64,000 bases of DNA from Thiotrichales bacterium 19S3-11 (GTDB lineage: Bacteria > Pseudomonadota > Gammaproteobacteria > Francisellales > Francisellaceae), in NCBI GenBank assembly GCA_021713295.1, contig JAKJJU010000015.1, positions 1 to 64,000 of the forward strand, in the 5' to 3' direction. Each line of letters begins with the position of its first letter. The stretch's first letter is position 1. Under the pieces are notes generated by a model that made no database searches, was not told the DNA's origin, and worked only from the letters and a program-made list of their open reading frames with translations. A program made the position numbers and the translations under genes. Below are positions 37,548-47,353 of this stretch, piece by piece.

Positions 37548-39143
37548 ATGTTGCAATCATTGCATGATAAGCTTAAAGGGTGGGCTAGTGCTGTTATTAT
37601 CGGTATAATTAGTGTGGTATTTGTATTGTGGGGCATTAGTTATTACTTTGAAGGTAATAACCAGCGTGGGCAGACTGTTGCAAAAGTAGGCAAAGTCAAT
37701 ATTACCGATTTTCAAGTTCAACAGCAGCTTAACCAAATTAGACAGGGCTTATCACAAGATGGAGTTACGGACTTAAATAATCCAAAATATCAAAACTTGG
37801 CGTTATCTCAATTAATTAATCAGGAGTTACAAAAACAAGGTGCATTAGAGATGGGTGTTAAAGTCTCTCAAGCTTTGATAGATCAGCAAATTACGAAGAT
37901 GCCATATTTTCAAGAAAATGGGCAGTTTTCTAAAGAAAAATATGAACAATTTTTAAGAGTTAGTGGTTATACGTTACCTATGCTAAGAAGTATGCTTGAG
38001 GATAATATGCTCTCTTCTCAGGTGACAGTTGGATTAATAGGTAGTGATTTTGTATTACCAAAAGAAGAAGACGATGCATTTAATTTATTATTTCAAAAGC
38101 GTCAGGTTAAATTTACAGAGATTCCTTATAGTGCAGTTAACCTAAGTAATCAAAAAGTTACCGATAATGAGATTAAAGCGTATTATCAATCGCATCAAGC
38201 GCAGTTTATACAGCCTGCTGAAGTTAAAGTGAAATATATTGAATTAACACTTGCTGATATTGAAAAACGAATTACAGTGACCGATAGTCAAATTCAAGCT
38301 TATTTTGATGCAAATAAATCTCAATTTAGTACAAAAAATGCCGATGCTAAAGAGACGGTTAAACCGTTATCGGAAGTTAAGCAGGCGATTAAACAAAAAT
38401 TATCTAAACAGCAGGCTCAAATTCTATATTCCTCTATTGGTAATAAAATGGCTAATTTAGCTTATGAATATCCAGATAGTTTAGACAAAGCAGCGAAAGA
38501 GGCTAAAGTTACCGTTAAGCTAAGTGACTTTTTTACACAAACTTCAGGTAATGGAATCGCTACAAATAAAGACTTAAGAGAAATTGCTTTTAGTACAGAT
38601 GTATTAAAGAATAAATATAATAGCGATGTTATTAATATTTCACCGACGGAGGCAGTTATCATCCGTTTAGATCAGTATAAACCTGAGCAAGAGAAACCAC
38701 TATCAGTAGTTAGTGATCAAATTCGTACTATGTTAGTTCAGAAAAATAAGAAAGAAATGCTTTACAGAACAGCAAATAATGTAATTAAACAGTTAAATGA
38801 TAAGAAAACTATTAATGAAATTGCAGGTGTTAATTTAGAGTGGAATCAAAAAACCATAACAAGAAGTGGTAATCAATTGCCTGAAAATATTACTAAATCT
38901 ATAATGGCTATTGCTGTAAATGCACAGTCTCAGTCAAGTTATCAACTTGCTGAAGGAAATGATGCTTTATATATTTATAGAATAGAAAATGTAATACAAC
39001 CCAGCAAATCTGATACTAATTATTACAGAATGCAAATGCAGAGCGAGTCAATGGCAAAAAATATGCAATTTTCACTGCAGTATCAAGCCTATCTAGACTA
39101 TTTAAATAAAATAATTCCAGTTACGAAAGAAGCTTCAAATTAA
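37548..39143 (+). CDS. ppiD: PpiD-like periplasmic chaperone lacking the parvulin domain
   Basis: Membrane-anchored periplasmic folding factor associated with the Sec translocon. N-terminal LKGWASAVIIGIISVVFVLWGISYYF is the single anchor helix; the SurA-like chaperone region follows (VAKVGKVNITDFQVQQQLNQIRQ, ALSQLINQELQKQGALEMGVKVSQALIDQQI). At about residues 240-275 the text goes from VTDSQIQAYFDANKSQFS straight to VKPLSEVKQAIKQKLSKQQAQ: the roughly 95-residue parvulin domain that E. coli PpiD (623 aa) carries here, with its SHIL and GGDLGWF motifs, is absent. 531 aa in all. A normal ORF with no frameshift, so a natural variant. Chaperone function is likely, isomerase activity not. Confidence 0.85.
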   Translation: MLQSLHDKLKGWASAVIIGIISVVFVLWGISYYFEGNNQRGQTVAKVGKVNITDFQVQQQLNQIRQGLSQDGVTDLNNPKYQNLALSQLINQELQKQGALEMGVKVSQALIDQQITKMPYFQENGQFSKEKYEQFLRVSGYTLPMLRSMLEDNMLSSQVTVGLIGSDFVLPKEEDDAFNLLFQKRQVKFTEIPYSAVNLSNQKVTDNEIKAYYQSHQAQFIQPAEVKVKYIELTLADIEKRITVTDSQIQAYFDANKSQFSTKNADAKETVKPLSEVKQAIKQKLSKQQAQILYSSIGNKMANLAYEYPDSLDKAAKEAKVTVKLSDFFTQTSGNGIATNKDLREIAFSTDVLKNKYNSDVINISPTEAVIIRLDQYKPEQEKPLSVVSDQIRTMLVQKNKKEMLYRTANNVIKQLNDKKTINEIAGVNLEWNQKTITRSGNQLPENITKSIMAIAVNAQSQSSYQLAEGNDALYIYRIENVIQPSKSDTNYYRMQMQSESMAKNMQFSLQYQAYLDYLNKIIPVTKEASN

Positions 39144-39176
39144 TTACGAAATCTACAAGAATACTAAGCATATGCC

Positions 39177-40121
39177 ATGAAAAATAATTTTGTAATTAGC
39201 CTGATGGGGCCAACAGCCAGTGGTAAAACAAACTTGGCAATGCATTTGTATGATCAACTAAATGCAGAGATTATTAGTGTTGATTCAGCAATGATATATA
39301 AAGGGATGGACATAGGAACGGCAAAACCAACGTTAAGTGAACTAAAAGCTTACCCACATCATTTAATTGATATTGTTGATCCTAGCGAAACTTTTTCAGT
39401 TTCTGATTTTTTAAAAGCAATAAAACCTATTATAGATCAATGCCATAGAAATGGAAAAATACCAATATTAGTTGGCGGTACGATGATGTACTTTAATGCA
39501 TTTATGCATGGCTTAACGGAGTTGCCTCAAGCAAGTGACGTTATAAGAGAACAATTAGTAAATGAAATAAATAAGCACGGCCTAACTTATTTACATCAAA
39601 AATTATCTGAAGTTGACCCAGTATCTGCAAAAACTATTAAACCAACTGATCCACAAAGAATTATTAGGGCGTTGGAGGTATATCAGTTAACAAATCAACC
39701 AATGAGCCAGTTATGGTTAAGTGCAAAAACTCATGCACTATCGTCGCAGTATACTATTATACAGCTTGCACTTTTACCTGATGATCGTAGCTTGCTGCAT
39801 CAATTAATTGCCAAACGATTTCAGAATATGATTGAGCTTGGATTTATTGACGAAGTTAAACAACTATTTCAAAGGGAGGATCTTAATGACTTACTACCGT
39901 CGATCCGCTCTGTTGGCTATCGGCAAATGTGGGCGCATTTAACGGGTAAACTTAGTTATAGTGAGGCAATTGAAAAGTCAATAATAGCGACTAGGCAGTT
40001 AGCAAAACGTCAAATAACTTGGCTAAGGCATTGGCAAAGTGATTTTTTTGTACAAAACCCATTTGATGTCCAATTAAATTCTAAGGTAATGAACTATTTA
40101 GGTGAAAAAATAGTTATTTAA
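39177..40121 (+). CDS. miaA: tRNA dimethylallyltransferase
   Basis: Adds dimethylallyl to A37 of tRNAs reading UNN codons. 314 aa. P-loop LMGPTASGKTNLA; VDSAMIYKGMDIGTAKP; HHLIDIVDPSETFSVSDF; VGGTMMYFNAFMHGL (Met-Met-Tyr-Phe in place of the common T.LYF.AL); and SVGYRQMWAHLTG. Starts 33 bases after ppiD. Usual upstream partner of hfq. Confidence 0.96.
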   Translation: MKNNFVISLMGPTASGKTNLAMHLYDQLNAEIISVDSAMIYKGMDIGTAKPTLSELKAYPHHLIDIVDPSETFSVSDFLKAIKPIIDQCHRNGKIPILVGGTMMYFNAFMHGLTELPQASDVIREQLVNEINKHGLTYLHQKLSEVDPVSAKTIKPTDPQRIIRALEVYQLTNQPMSQLWLSAKTHALSSQYTIIQLALLPDDRSLLHQLIAKRFQNMIELGFIDEVKQLFQREDLNDLLPSIRSVGYRQMWAHLTGKLSYSEAIEKSIIATRQLAKRQITWLRHWQSDFFVQNPFDVQLNSKVMNYLGEKIVI

Positions 40122-40208
40122 TAGTAGCATTATAGGGCTATCCCTGTTAGAATCTATTTTACCCAATGGGTATAAATTATAACAATAAATAAATAGAGGA
40201 CTGAAAAT

Positions 40209-40583
40209 ATGTCAAGAATATCATCTTTGCAAGACCCTTTTTTGAATGCGCTTCGCAGAGAAAAAATACCTGTGTCGATTTATTTGGTCAATGGGATTAA
40301 ACTACAAGGTCAAATTGAAGCATTTGATCAGTTTTCGATTGTGTTGCGTAACAATGTAAATCAGATGGTTTATAAGCATGCAATTTCGACTGTAGTGCCA
40401 TCGCGTCCAGTGCGTTTGTTATTTTCAAATCACTCGCAAACTCAGCATCATAATCAACAAGGTCAACAAGCAAATCACTCAGAAAATGCAGAAGATGATG
40501 CTTTAGTTGGTGATGACTTTATTGATGAATCATTTGAGCAAGATAAGTTTTCAACAATTGATGAACAACCAATAGAGTCATAA
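40209..40583 (+). CDS. hfq: RNA chaperone Hfq
   Basis: Sm-like hexamer that pairs small RNAs with mRNAs. Residues 6-67 hold the Sm1 and Sm2 motifs: [42 protein letters not shown] and [17 protein letters not shown]. The C-terminal 55 residues are His/Gln-rich then strongly acidic ([19 protein letters not shown]). 124 aa. It has an 87-base upstream region with TATAAATTATAAC that may hold a promoter. hflX follows after 13 bases. Confidence 0.97.
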   Translation: MSRISSLQDPFLNALRREKIPVSIYLVNGIKLQGQIEAFDQFSIVLRNNVNQMVYKHAISTVVPSRPVRLLFSNHSQTQHHNQQGQQANHSENAEDDALVGDDFIDESFEQDKFSTIDEQPIES

Positions 40584-40596
40584 TTAAGATTGTTGA

Positions 40597-41913
40597 TTGG
40601 AACTTTTTGAACAAATAAAAAAAGGTGAGCGTAGCCTTTTGGTTGACGCTCAATTCTTCGATCCTAGTGATCAAACAGATTCAGATATAAATGAGTTAAA
40701 AGCTTTGGTAGCTGCTGCTGGATGGCAAGTAGTTACAACAATTCATACTAAAAGATCAAGACCTGACCCTAAGTATTTTGTAGGTTCTGGTAAAGTTGAC
40801 GAAATTTCTTCTATTATTAAATCAGATGATATCCATTTGGTTATTTTTAACCATAATATTACACCAGCTCAGGAGCGTAATTTAACCAAAATGCTGCCAG
40901 AGTGTCGTATTGTTGATCGGACACGTGTTGTACTGGATATTTTTGCCTTACGGGCTAGAACCTACGAGGGACGCTTACAGGTAGAGTTAGCACAATTGAA
41001 TTATCAGGCAACAAGACTTGTTCGGGCATGGACACACTTAGAGCGTCAAAAGGGGGGGATTGGTTTACGAGGAGGCCCTGGGGAAAAACAAATTGAGCTT
41101 GATAGACGAATGATTCGAAATAGAATCCGTACGTTAGAGGAAAAAATAGATAAAGTTAGGTCTCAGCGCGCCTTATCACGTTCAGTAAGAAAAAAATCTC
41201 ATATACCAACGGTTTCATTGGTTGGTTATACCAATGCAGGTAAATCAACTTTGTTTAATGCAATAACTGGCGCTGACGCATTTGTCAAAGATCAATTATT
41301 CGCAACTCTGGATACGACGCTAAGAAAATCTAGTTTAGCATTTTATGGAGAAGTGATTTTTTCTGATACAGTAGGATTTATTCGTAATTTGCCACATGAT
41401 TTGGTTGATGCTTTTCGAGCAACATTAGAAGAAACTGCTCAAGCAGATTTATTATTGCATGTTGTTGATCAATCGGATGAACATTACAGAAGCTATATTC
41501 ATCAAGTTAAGCAAGTCCTAAAAGAAATTGATGCAGATCATGTTCCTATTTTAGAAGTGTATAATAAAATTGATCTAGCTGATGCAACTAAGGTAGTGCC
41601 ACACGTTGATTATGATCAAGAGAAGCTAGTGCCAAGGAGAGTTTGGTGTTCTGCACAAAGTGGTCTTGGTATTGATTTATTAAAAGAAGCTATTTCGTTG
41701 TGTTTGAGCAAAGACGAAGTATCAGGTAAGATTGTAATCGAGGCGAAATATGCACGCTTACGAGCGCAATTGTATCAAATTGGAGCAGTTGTATCTGAAG
41801 ATACGGATGAAAATGGAAATATAATGTTAAATATACGTTGTAGGTTTTACAAATTAAAGTCAATATGTGATGATAATGCACTTGAATTAGGTGATATATT
41901 TTACCAACATTAG
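40597..41913 (+). CDS. hflX: GTPase HflX
   Basis: Ribosome-splitting/rescue GTPase, 438 aa. N-terminal domain RSRPDPKYFVGSGKVDEI..; linker ERQKGGIGLRGGPGEKQIELDRR; G1 VGYTNAGKSTLFN, G3 DTVGFI, G4 NKID. The usual GPGETQLE reads GGPGEKQIE (a Lys in place of Thr). The start is TTG at 40597, the only reasonable start after the hfq stop. Part of miaA-hfq-hflX-hflK-hflC. Confidence 0.95.
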   Translation: MELFEQIKKGERSLLVDAQFFDPSDQTDSDINELKALVAAAGWQVVTTIHTKRSRPDPKYFVGSGKVDEISSIIKSDDIHLVIFNHNITPAQERNLTKMLPECRIVDRTRVVLDIFALRARTYEGRLQVELAQLNYQATRLVRAWTHLERQKGGIGLRGGPGEKQIELDRRMIRNRIRTLEEKIDKVRSQRALSRSVRKKSHIPTVSLVGYTNAGKSTLFNAITGADAFVKDQLFATLDTTLRKSSLAFYGEVIFSDTVGFIRNLPHDLVDAFRATLEETAQADLLLHVVDQSDEHYRSYIHQVKQVLKEIDADHVPILEVYNKIDLADATKVVPHVDYDQEKLVPRRVWCSAQSGLGIDLLKEAISLCLSKDEVSGKIVIEAKYARLRAQLYQIGAVVSEDTDENGNIMLNIRCRFYKLKSICDDNALELGDIFYQH

Positions 41914-41956
41914 AGTAAAGGAAAGTTTGTTGTTAAGGCTTAGCAAAAGGTGATAT

Positions 41957-43159
41957 ATGATTAAAAAGCTGTGGTGGCAAAACAAAAACAGGACGGTTCA
42001 GTTAAATCAGAATCAAGATGGACCTCCAGATTTTGAGGAAGTCATTAAAAATTTATTTTCTAGGAAAAAGCCAAATCCACAAAATGATAAGAAAGGATCT
42101 AATAAAGGCCCTACCCATATAAGGCCGCCTGGTGGTGGTAAGGGTGTCGCCTCAATGATTTTATTAGTTGTTGTTGTATTTGCAGTGATTTGGGGAGTTT
42201 CTGGTATTTTTATTGTTAAAGAAGGTGAGCAGGCTGCGGTTTTACGGTTTGGACGTTATGTTCAAACGGTTGGGCCAGGGTTTCATTGGTATCCTAGATT
42301 AATTGAAACTGTTTATGAGCAAAGTGTTGATCAGGTTAAGACTGTTTCATTATCAAGAGAAATGCTAACGTCAGAAGAAAATATTGCTTCAGTTGCCTTT
42401 ACAGTAAACTACCGTATTTCTGATTTAAAAGATTATTTATTTAATGTTGTTAACTCACAGCAAATGTTAAATCAAGCACTTGATGCAGCGGTCCGCCAAG
42501 TTATTGGTCAAAGCACATTAGATAGTATTATCAGTGTCGATCGTCTGCAAATTACCAAAGAAGTGCAAACAGAGTTAGAGTATTTACTCAAAGATTATAA
42601 AACAGGTATTGCTATTGTATCGGTGAATATGCAGAAGGCGACTGCACCAGACCCAGTGAAAGCTGCATTTGATGATGTAATTAAAGCACGTGAAGATCGT
42701 AATCGCTCGATTAACAAAGCACAAAGTTATGCTAATAAAGTCATACCACAAGCTAATGGTCAATCTGCACGTATTCTTGATACGGCAAAAGCATACAAAG
42801 AGAAGCTTATTCTGCAAGCTCAAGCAGATGTAGCGCAGTTTAATGCAATTTTACCTGAGTATGTTAAAGCACCAAAGATAATTGAGAAGCAAATTTATTT
42901 AACCACCATGCAAAATGTATTAAGTAATAATCGCTTATATGTAGTCGATGGCTCAGGCAATAATAATTTATTTATGCCAGATGTAACAAGTGCTGCTCAG
43001 GCAGGTAGTTTGCATGCCCTTGCAAATTCATTACCAAATCAAACGAGTAGTGCAAAGCCGCTTAATACTACTTCAACTTCATCAACGCCTATGAATCAAC
43101 AAATGTGGGTAAGATGGGCTGAAGCGAATAAATCTTCATCTAATGGAGGTAATTACTAA
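41957..43159 (+). CDS. hflK: HflK, SPFH/band-7 membrane protein
   Basis: Subunit of the HflKC complex that cages FtsH at the inner membrane. Cytoplasmic basic N-terminus rich in Gly/Pro/Lys (IRPPGGGKGV), one membrane segment at about 65-85 (MILLVVVVFAVIWGVSGIFIV), then the band-7 domain (EGEQAAVLRFGRYVQTVGPGFHWYPRL) with the coiled-coil KAREDRNRSINKAQSYANKVIPQA. 400 aa. Its stop TAA shares one base with the hflC ATG. Confidence 0.96.
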   Translation: MIKKLWWQNKNRTVQLNQNQDGPPDFEEVIKNLFSRKKPNPQNDKKGSNKGPTHIRPPGGGKGVASMILLVVVVFAVIWGVSGIFIVKEGEQAAVLRFGRYVQTVGPGFHWYPRLIETVYEQSVDQVKTVSLSREMLTSEENIASVAFTVNYRISDLKDYLFNVVNSQQMLNQALDAAVRQVIGQSTLDSIISVDRLQITKEVQTELEYLLKDYKTGIAIVSVNMQKATAPDPVKAAFDDVIKAREDRNRSINKAQSYANKVIPQANGQSARILDTAKAYKEKLILQAQADVAQFNAILPEYVKAPKIIEKQIYLTTMQNVLSNNRLYVVDGSGNNNLFMPDVTSAAQAGSLHALANSLPNQTSSAKPLNTTSTSSTPMNQQMWVRWAEANKSSSNGGNY

Positions 43160-44040
43160 TGAATAAAGCATTTGGATTATTATTTTTATTAATTGTTATC
43201 TTGATTGTTTTGTATGCATCCGTTTTTACGGTTACTGAATCTCATCGGGCGATTATTTTAAAGTTAGGCCAAATTGAAAAATTAGATAACGGCCAGACTA
43301 AAACATTTACGCCTGGGTTACATTTTAAATTACCGTTTATTGAAGATGTCAAAGAGTATGATATGCGCTATCGTACGTTACAGGTTGATTCGTCACGTAT
43401 CGTTTCAAAAGAACAGAAAGATATTATGGTTGATGCTTATGTGATTTGGCAAATTACAGACTTAGATAAATTTTATCGTTCAACCTATGGTAGCGTTGTT
43501 ACAGCGGAAAATTTATTAATGCAGTATACATCTTCTGCAATGCGTGATGAATTTGGTACAAGAACTATTCAAGAATTGGTTAATAACCGAGGCTCTAATT
43601 TAATGGCTGATTTAGATCAAGTTGTTTCTGAGAAAGCTAAAAACTTAGGTATTTCAATTAAAGATGTTAGAATTAAACAAATTGATTTACCTGAAACGGT
43701 TACGGAATCTATTTATCAGCGAATGAGTTCTGAGCGTGAAAAGGCTGCAGCAGGTATTAGAGCTGAAGGTAATGCAAAAGCTGAAGAAGTAAGAGCTAAT
43801 GCAGATGCATCGGTCACAGTCATATTAGCCAAAGCTGAATCACAAGCTAAGCAGATACAAGCTCAAGGTGAGGCAGAGGCCTTGTCAATTTATGCAAAAA
43901 GCTATTCGAAAAATCAATCACTGTTTGAATTCTTAAAGAGTATGCAAACTTACGATAGTATTTTTGCGAATAAAGATAATACGCTTATTTTAAAACCTCA
44001 AGGTCAATTGTTTAAGTATTTTAATCCGACTAAAGAATAA
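43159..44040 (+). CDS. hflC: HflC, SPFH/band-7 membrane protein
   Basis: Partner of HflK. One N-terminal membrane helix (GLLFLLIVILIVLYASVFTV), band-7 domain (ESHRAIILKLGQIEKLDNGQTKTFTPGLHFKLPFIEDVK), then an Ala/Glu-rich helix (SSEREKAAAGIRAEGNAKAEEVRANADA). 293 aa. Coupled to hflK by the one-base stop/start overlap. Last gene of the block; a TAATCTA/TTAGATTA dyad about 35 bases after the stop is a weak terminator candidate without a T-run. Confidence 0.97.
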   Translation: MNKAFGLLFLLIVILIVLYASVFTVTESHRAIILKLGQIEKLDNGQTKTFTPGLHFKLPFIEDVKEYDMRYRTLQVDSSRIVSKEQKDIMVDAYVIWQITDLDKFYRSTYGSVVTAENLLMQYTSSAMRDEFGTRTIQELVNNRGSNLMADLDQVVSEKAKNLGISIKDVRIKQIDLPETVTESIYQRMSSEREKAAAGIRAEGNAKAEEVRANADASVTVILAKAESQAKQIQAQGEAEALSIYAKSYSKNQSLFEFLKSMQTYDSIFANKDNTLILKPQGQLFKYFNPTKE

Positions 44041-44297
44041 GCTGAACTTATTTCTATCAAATTAATTTAATTCTAATCTACTCAATTAGATTACTCTAAG
44101 ATCTGTATATATTCATGATAATAATATTTCTCATATTGTAATAAAATATTGAATAATAACGGAATTTATTGGCTATAAATCAATAATATAAAATTCTTGT
44201 TATGGTTACATTATAATTATACTTAATTTATATTAAATCAGCTATGCTTAAATCATAATCAGCTTATACAAATAATGTAATCAAGGAGGATACATTT
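44041..44297. promoter_or_regulatory. AT-rich leader before the patatin gene
   Basis: No gene. It carries the TAATCTA/TTAGATTA dyad near the hflC stop, an extended TATTGGCTATAAA block (44164-44179) identical over 16 bases to 16011-16026 upstream of pxpB, and a very strong SD AAGGAGG before the ATG at 44298. A promoter role of the shared block is suggested by its -10-like TATAAA, not shown. Confidence 0.35.
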
Positions 44298-45965
44298 ATG
44301 GGCGGATGGTTTAGTAGTTTGTTTTATGTCGCTTCAAGTCAATCAAGCAATTATGTTAGGCATTTAGGATATCAAGAATTAGTCAAAGCAACTGCTAGAA
44401 GAAAAGTAACAAGAATTGTATTAAGTGGTGGTGGTGTCCGTGGTGGGGTTTATGTTGGTGCATTTAAGGCATTAGAAGAAGCTGGAGTTTATCAGCCATC
44501 ACAATCAATCACGGGGTCATCTATTGGTGGAATGACAGCTGCTTTGATGGCAACTGGCATGAGTCCACGTAGATTACAAACTATATCGATGAATCAAAAA
44601 TTTGAGCATTTGTTAGGAGATAAAACAAGTTGGTATGGCATTGAAAGAGACGGAATGCCAATGCTTAACTTTTTAGAAAATAATATTCGCAATAATGTTA
44701 AAGCGTTTTTTCAGGAAAAGTCGATTGATCAATTAGCAACAGCTGAGTCAGCAGAGTTTTTAAGACTAAAACAAATAGCTGATAACATGGAGGCTGGAGG
44801 TAATTTAACATTTAATGATTTAGCGATATTAAGACAATACGATACGATCAGATTTAAAGATTTAACACTCACTGCAGTAGAGCGAGTAACCGGTAAAGTA
44901 CAATACTTTAATGCGTTATTAACACCAAATGTAAGTATTGCTGATGCAGCTAGAGCATCAGGTTCATTGCCAGTTATTTTAAAGCCTATGGTTATTAATG
45001 GAATTGAATATATAGATGGTGGATATTTTGAAAATATACCAACAGAAGCTGAAACTAGCATTTTATCTAATATATCATCATCGGATGAAGATAATACGCT
45101 TTGTGATGATGAAATTCAGCAGCAATATCGAAAAGAACGCCTTGTATTTGCCTTTAGCGAAACAGATGATGATCCAGTACATCGTGCACTGCATTCTGAG
45201 GCTAAAAATTTATATACACCTGGCTGGCTAGTGCGTTTTACATTAAATAGCATCGCAAGTTGGTTAGCTAATATACGGACAACAAAGTACTGCACAGTTG
45301 AGGCAGAAAAAGGTTATAAAAATATTCAGCAATATTATCAGTTACAAACAGTTCAAATGAAAACTGGTATTGAAGCAAGAGATTTTGATGAATTTTTTAA
45401 ACGAAAAGAACATTTATATTATGAAGGTTATTTTTCAACAAAAGACTATTTAATTAATCATGATTTAGCGGATGAAAGCTTAGTATATGAATTTAGAAAG
45501 TTTGCATTTCATTTTTTTAAAAATTATGAACGAAAAGCCACTTGGTTGTCTTATTTTGGTGTTGATCCATATGAAAGTACTAAAGCTAAGATTTTATTTG
45601 GATTTTGTGCAGATTTAGGTGATTTAACACCTCAGCAGCTAAATCAGTTAACGTATAATTTTATTTATTTTAGTTTATTAGATAGAAGAACAAATATACT
45701 AAAAGTAGATACTCGTTCAGCTTCAACATTACTTGATATGCTGAATTCAATTTATACAAATAACGAAATAAAAAGCCTATTCCGGTTGGCATTAAATATT
45801 AGCGAGGATACTTCAAGTTTGCACTTTGAATTTAAAGAGAGTCATCTTGAGGATTTTTTAATGAGTCAGCAACCATTAAATGATCCAAAGTCAATTTTTT
45901 ATAGTCATTTTACCAATGAAGAAGATATGGTTAAATATGAGGCTTTGTATCGTCGTTTTGATTGA
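44298..45965 (+). CDS. Patatin-like phospholipase; effector candidate
   Basis: 555 aa with an N-terminal patatin domain (about 40-260). Oxyanion-hole motif SGGGVRGGVYVGAF (43-56), nucleophile Ser75 in GSSIGG and dyad Asp240 in IDGGYFENIP are all present, so it should be an active acyl hydrolase. Residues 1-20 are only mildly hydrophobic and no signal peptide is clear. The C-terminal half is helical, without a recognised domain, and the last 25 residues are acidic then aromatic (TNEEDMVKYEALYRRFD), like the E-block of Dot/Icm substrates. The layout recalls the VipD family; translocation is inference. Isolated gene between hflC and a VOC gene. Confidence 0.85.
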   Translation: MGGWFSSLFYVASSQSSNYVRHLGYQELVKATARRKVTRIVLSGGGVRGGVYVGAFKALEEAGVYQPSQSITGSSIGGMTAALMATGMSPRRLQTISMNQKFEHLLGDKTSWYGIERDGMPMLNFLENNIRNNVKAFFQEKSIDQLATAESAEFLRLKQIADNMEAGGNLTFNDLAILRQYDTIRFKDLTLTAVERVTGKVQYFNALLTPNVSIADAARASGSLPVILKPMVINGIEYIDGGYFENIPTEAETSILSNISSSDEDNTLCDDEIQQQYRKERLVFAFSETDDDPVHRALHSEAKNLYTPGWLVRFTLNSIASWLANIRTTKYCTVEAEKGYKNIQQYYQLQTVQMKTGIEARDFDEFFKRKEHLYYEGYFSTKDYLINHDLADESLVYEFRKFAFHFFKNYERKATWLSYFGVDPYESTKAKILFGFCADLGDLTPQQLNQLTYNFIYFSLLDRRTNILKVDTRSASTLLDMLNSIYTNNEIKSLFRLALNISEDTSSLHFEFKESHLEDFLMSQQPLNDPKSIFYSHFTNEEDMVKYEALYRRFD

Positions 45966-46094
45966 AATTTTAGTTCTATAATTACTTTAAGTTAGAAACT
46001 ATTTATAAACATATAAAAATAAATTGAAGATATAATACAAAAGCTTTACATTGTCATTTTTATGCAATGCGTATTTTTTTAGGAGTAAAATAAC

Positions 46095-46496
46095 ATGTTT
46101 AAAATAAATAAAATTGATCATATTGGCATTAGAGTAATGGAATTTGATCGAGCAATCAGATTTTATGAAAAACTTAACTTTAAACTAACACGTGAAGATT
46201 ATAAAGAAAATGTAGTCGTTTTAAAGCACGATAGCGGAGTTGAAATTAATTTGTTAGGTTCTGGAAATGATAGTAATCAAGCAAAAAATATTTTAATGGA
46301 TATGCCTAATAAATACCCAGGGTATACTCATTATGCAATTAATGTGGCGTCAATTAATGAGACTAAAAACTATATTGAAAATGAGTTAAATATTACAATA
46401 ACAGAAGGTCCAATAACCTTTGGCGATGGTAAAACATCAATATTTATTCGTGATCCTGATAGTAATGTTATTGAGTTTACACAAGCAGAAAATTAA
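46095..46496 (+). CDS. VOC (glyoxalase/bleomycin-resistance) family protein
   Basis: 133-aa single VOC fold. IDHIGIRVMEFDRAIRFYEKLNFKLTR at the start and IFIRDPDSNVIEFTQ at the end are the two beta-alpha-beta-beta-beta halves, with the metal ligands His9-type in IDHIGI, His in THYAINV and Glu in VIEFTQ. Resembles lactoylglutathione lyase-like proteins; the exact substrate is not readable. Convergent with bdhA. Confidence 0.85.
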   Translation: MFKINKIDHIGIRVMEFDRAIRFYEKLNFKLTREDYKENVVVLKHDSGVEINLLGSGNDSNQAKNILMDMPNKYPGYTHYAINVASINETKNYIENELNITITEGPITFGDGKTSIFIRDPDSNVIEFTQAEN

Positions 46497-46528
46497 TTTG
46501 TAGATTTTATTTGTGCCTGATATTAGGC

Positions 46529-46548
46529 CGATAGGCTGATAGCTATCG
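46529..46548. terminator. Bidirectional hairpin between VOC and bdhA
   Basis: CGATAG (46529-46534), 8-base loop, CTATCG (46543-46548), followed by TTTATT on the plus strand, between two convergent genes. A short stem, so only a possible terminator. Confidence 0.4.
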
Positions 46549-46573
46549 TTTATTGATCAAGTTTGGCTAGAAA

Positions 46574-47353
46574 TTATTCCATAAACCAGCCATGACTTGC
46601 GATGATAGATTGACCCGTTAGTGCGTTGCTATTAAAGCTACCAAAAAAAATAGCACATTCAGCAATATCTTTGACGGTTGTAAATTGCCCATCGACAGTA
46701 TCTTTTAGCATAATGTTTTTAATTACTTCATCTTCAGAGATATTCAATGCTTTGGCTTGTTGGGGAATTTGCTTTTCGACTAAAGGTGTTTTAACAAAGC
46801 CAGGACATATCACATTAGCTCTGACATTATGAGCTGCGCCTTCTTTTGCAACAACTCGACATAAGCCGAGTAAGCCATGTTTAGCTGTGACATAAGGGGC
46901 TTTGAGTTTTGAGGCATCTTTTGAATGAACAGAGCCCATATAAATTATACTACCGCTATTGTTTTTATACATGTGTTTAATGCATGCTTTCGTCGTTAAA
47001 AAAGCACCATCTAAGTGGATTGATAGCATTAATTTCCATTTTTGATAATCTAGTTGATCAATGGCAGCAATATGTTGAATGCCCGCATTACTAATCAAAA
47101 TATCAATATGATTATATCGATTTATTACTTCATCAATAGCATTATTTACTGCTGCTTCATCTGTTACATCCATTGCAATTGCATAAGCTTTAAAGCCAGA
47201 GGTTTCAATTTCATTTGCAACAGCACTTGCCGCATTAAAGTTTAAATCTGCAATGACGACAATAGCGCCTTCTTTTGCATATTCAAGCGCAATGGCCTTA
47301 CCAATTCCACTGGCTGCCCCGGTAATAATCGATACTTTATCTTTCAAACGCAT
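46574..47353 (-). CDS. bdhA: 3-hydroxybutyrate dehydrogenase (SDR family)
   Basis: Interconverts 3-hydroxybutyrate and acetoacetate with NAD. 259 aa from the ATG at 47353, which has GAGGAAATTAAA just before it; an in-frame TTG seven codons upstream is rejected. Rossmann [15 protein letters not shown] motif SNAGIQH; catalytic [21 protein letters not shown] (Ser, Tyr, Lys). Subfamily marks: [20 protein letters not shown] and the end [16 protein letters not shown], typical of BdhA. Suggests ketone-body or PHB-derived carbon use; no PHB genes are in the window. Confidence 0.9.
   Translation of the reverse strand: MRLKDKVSIITGAASGIGKAIALEYAKEGAIVVIADLNFNAASAVANEIETSGFKAYAIAMDVTDEAAVNNAIDEVINRYNHIDILISNAGIQHIAAIDQLDYQKWKLMLSIHLDGAFLTTKACIKHMYKNNSGSIIYMGSVHSKDASKLKAPYVTAKHGLLGLCRVVAKEGAAHNVRANVICPGFVKTPLVEKQIPQQAKALNISEDEVIKNIMLKDTVDGQFTTVKDIAECAIFFGSFNSNALTGQSIIASHGWFME

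Noticed and set aside
44201-44240. CTTAATTTATATTAAAT as a PmrA-type box before the patatin gene
   Set aside because: The half-site spacing does not fit the known direct-repeat pattern, and such AT-rich strings are common here.
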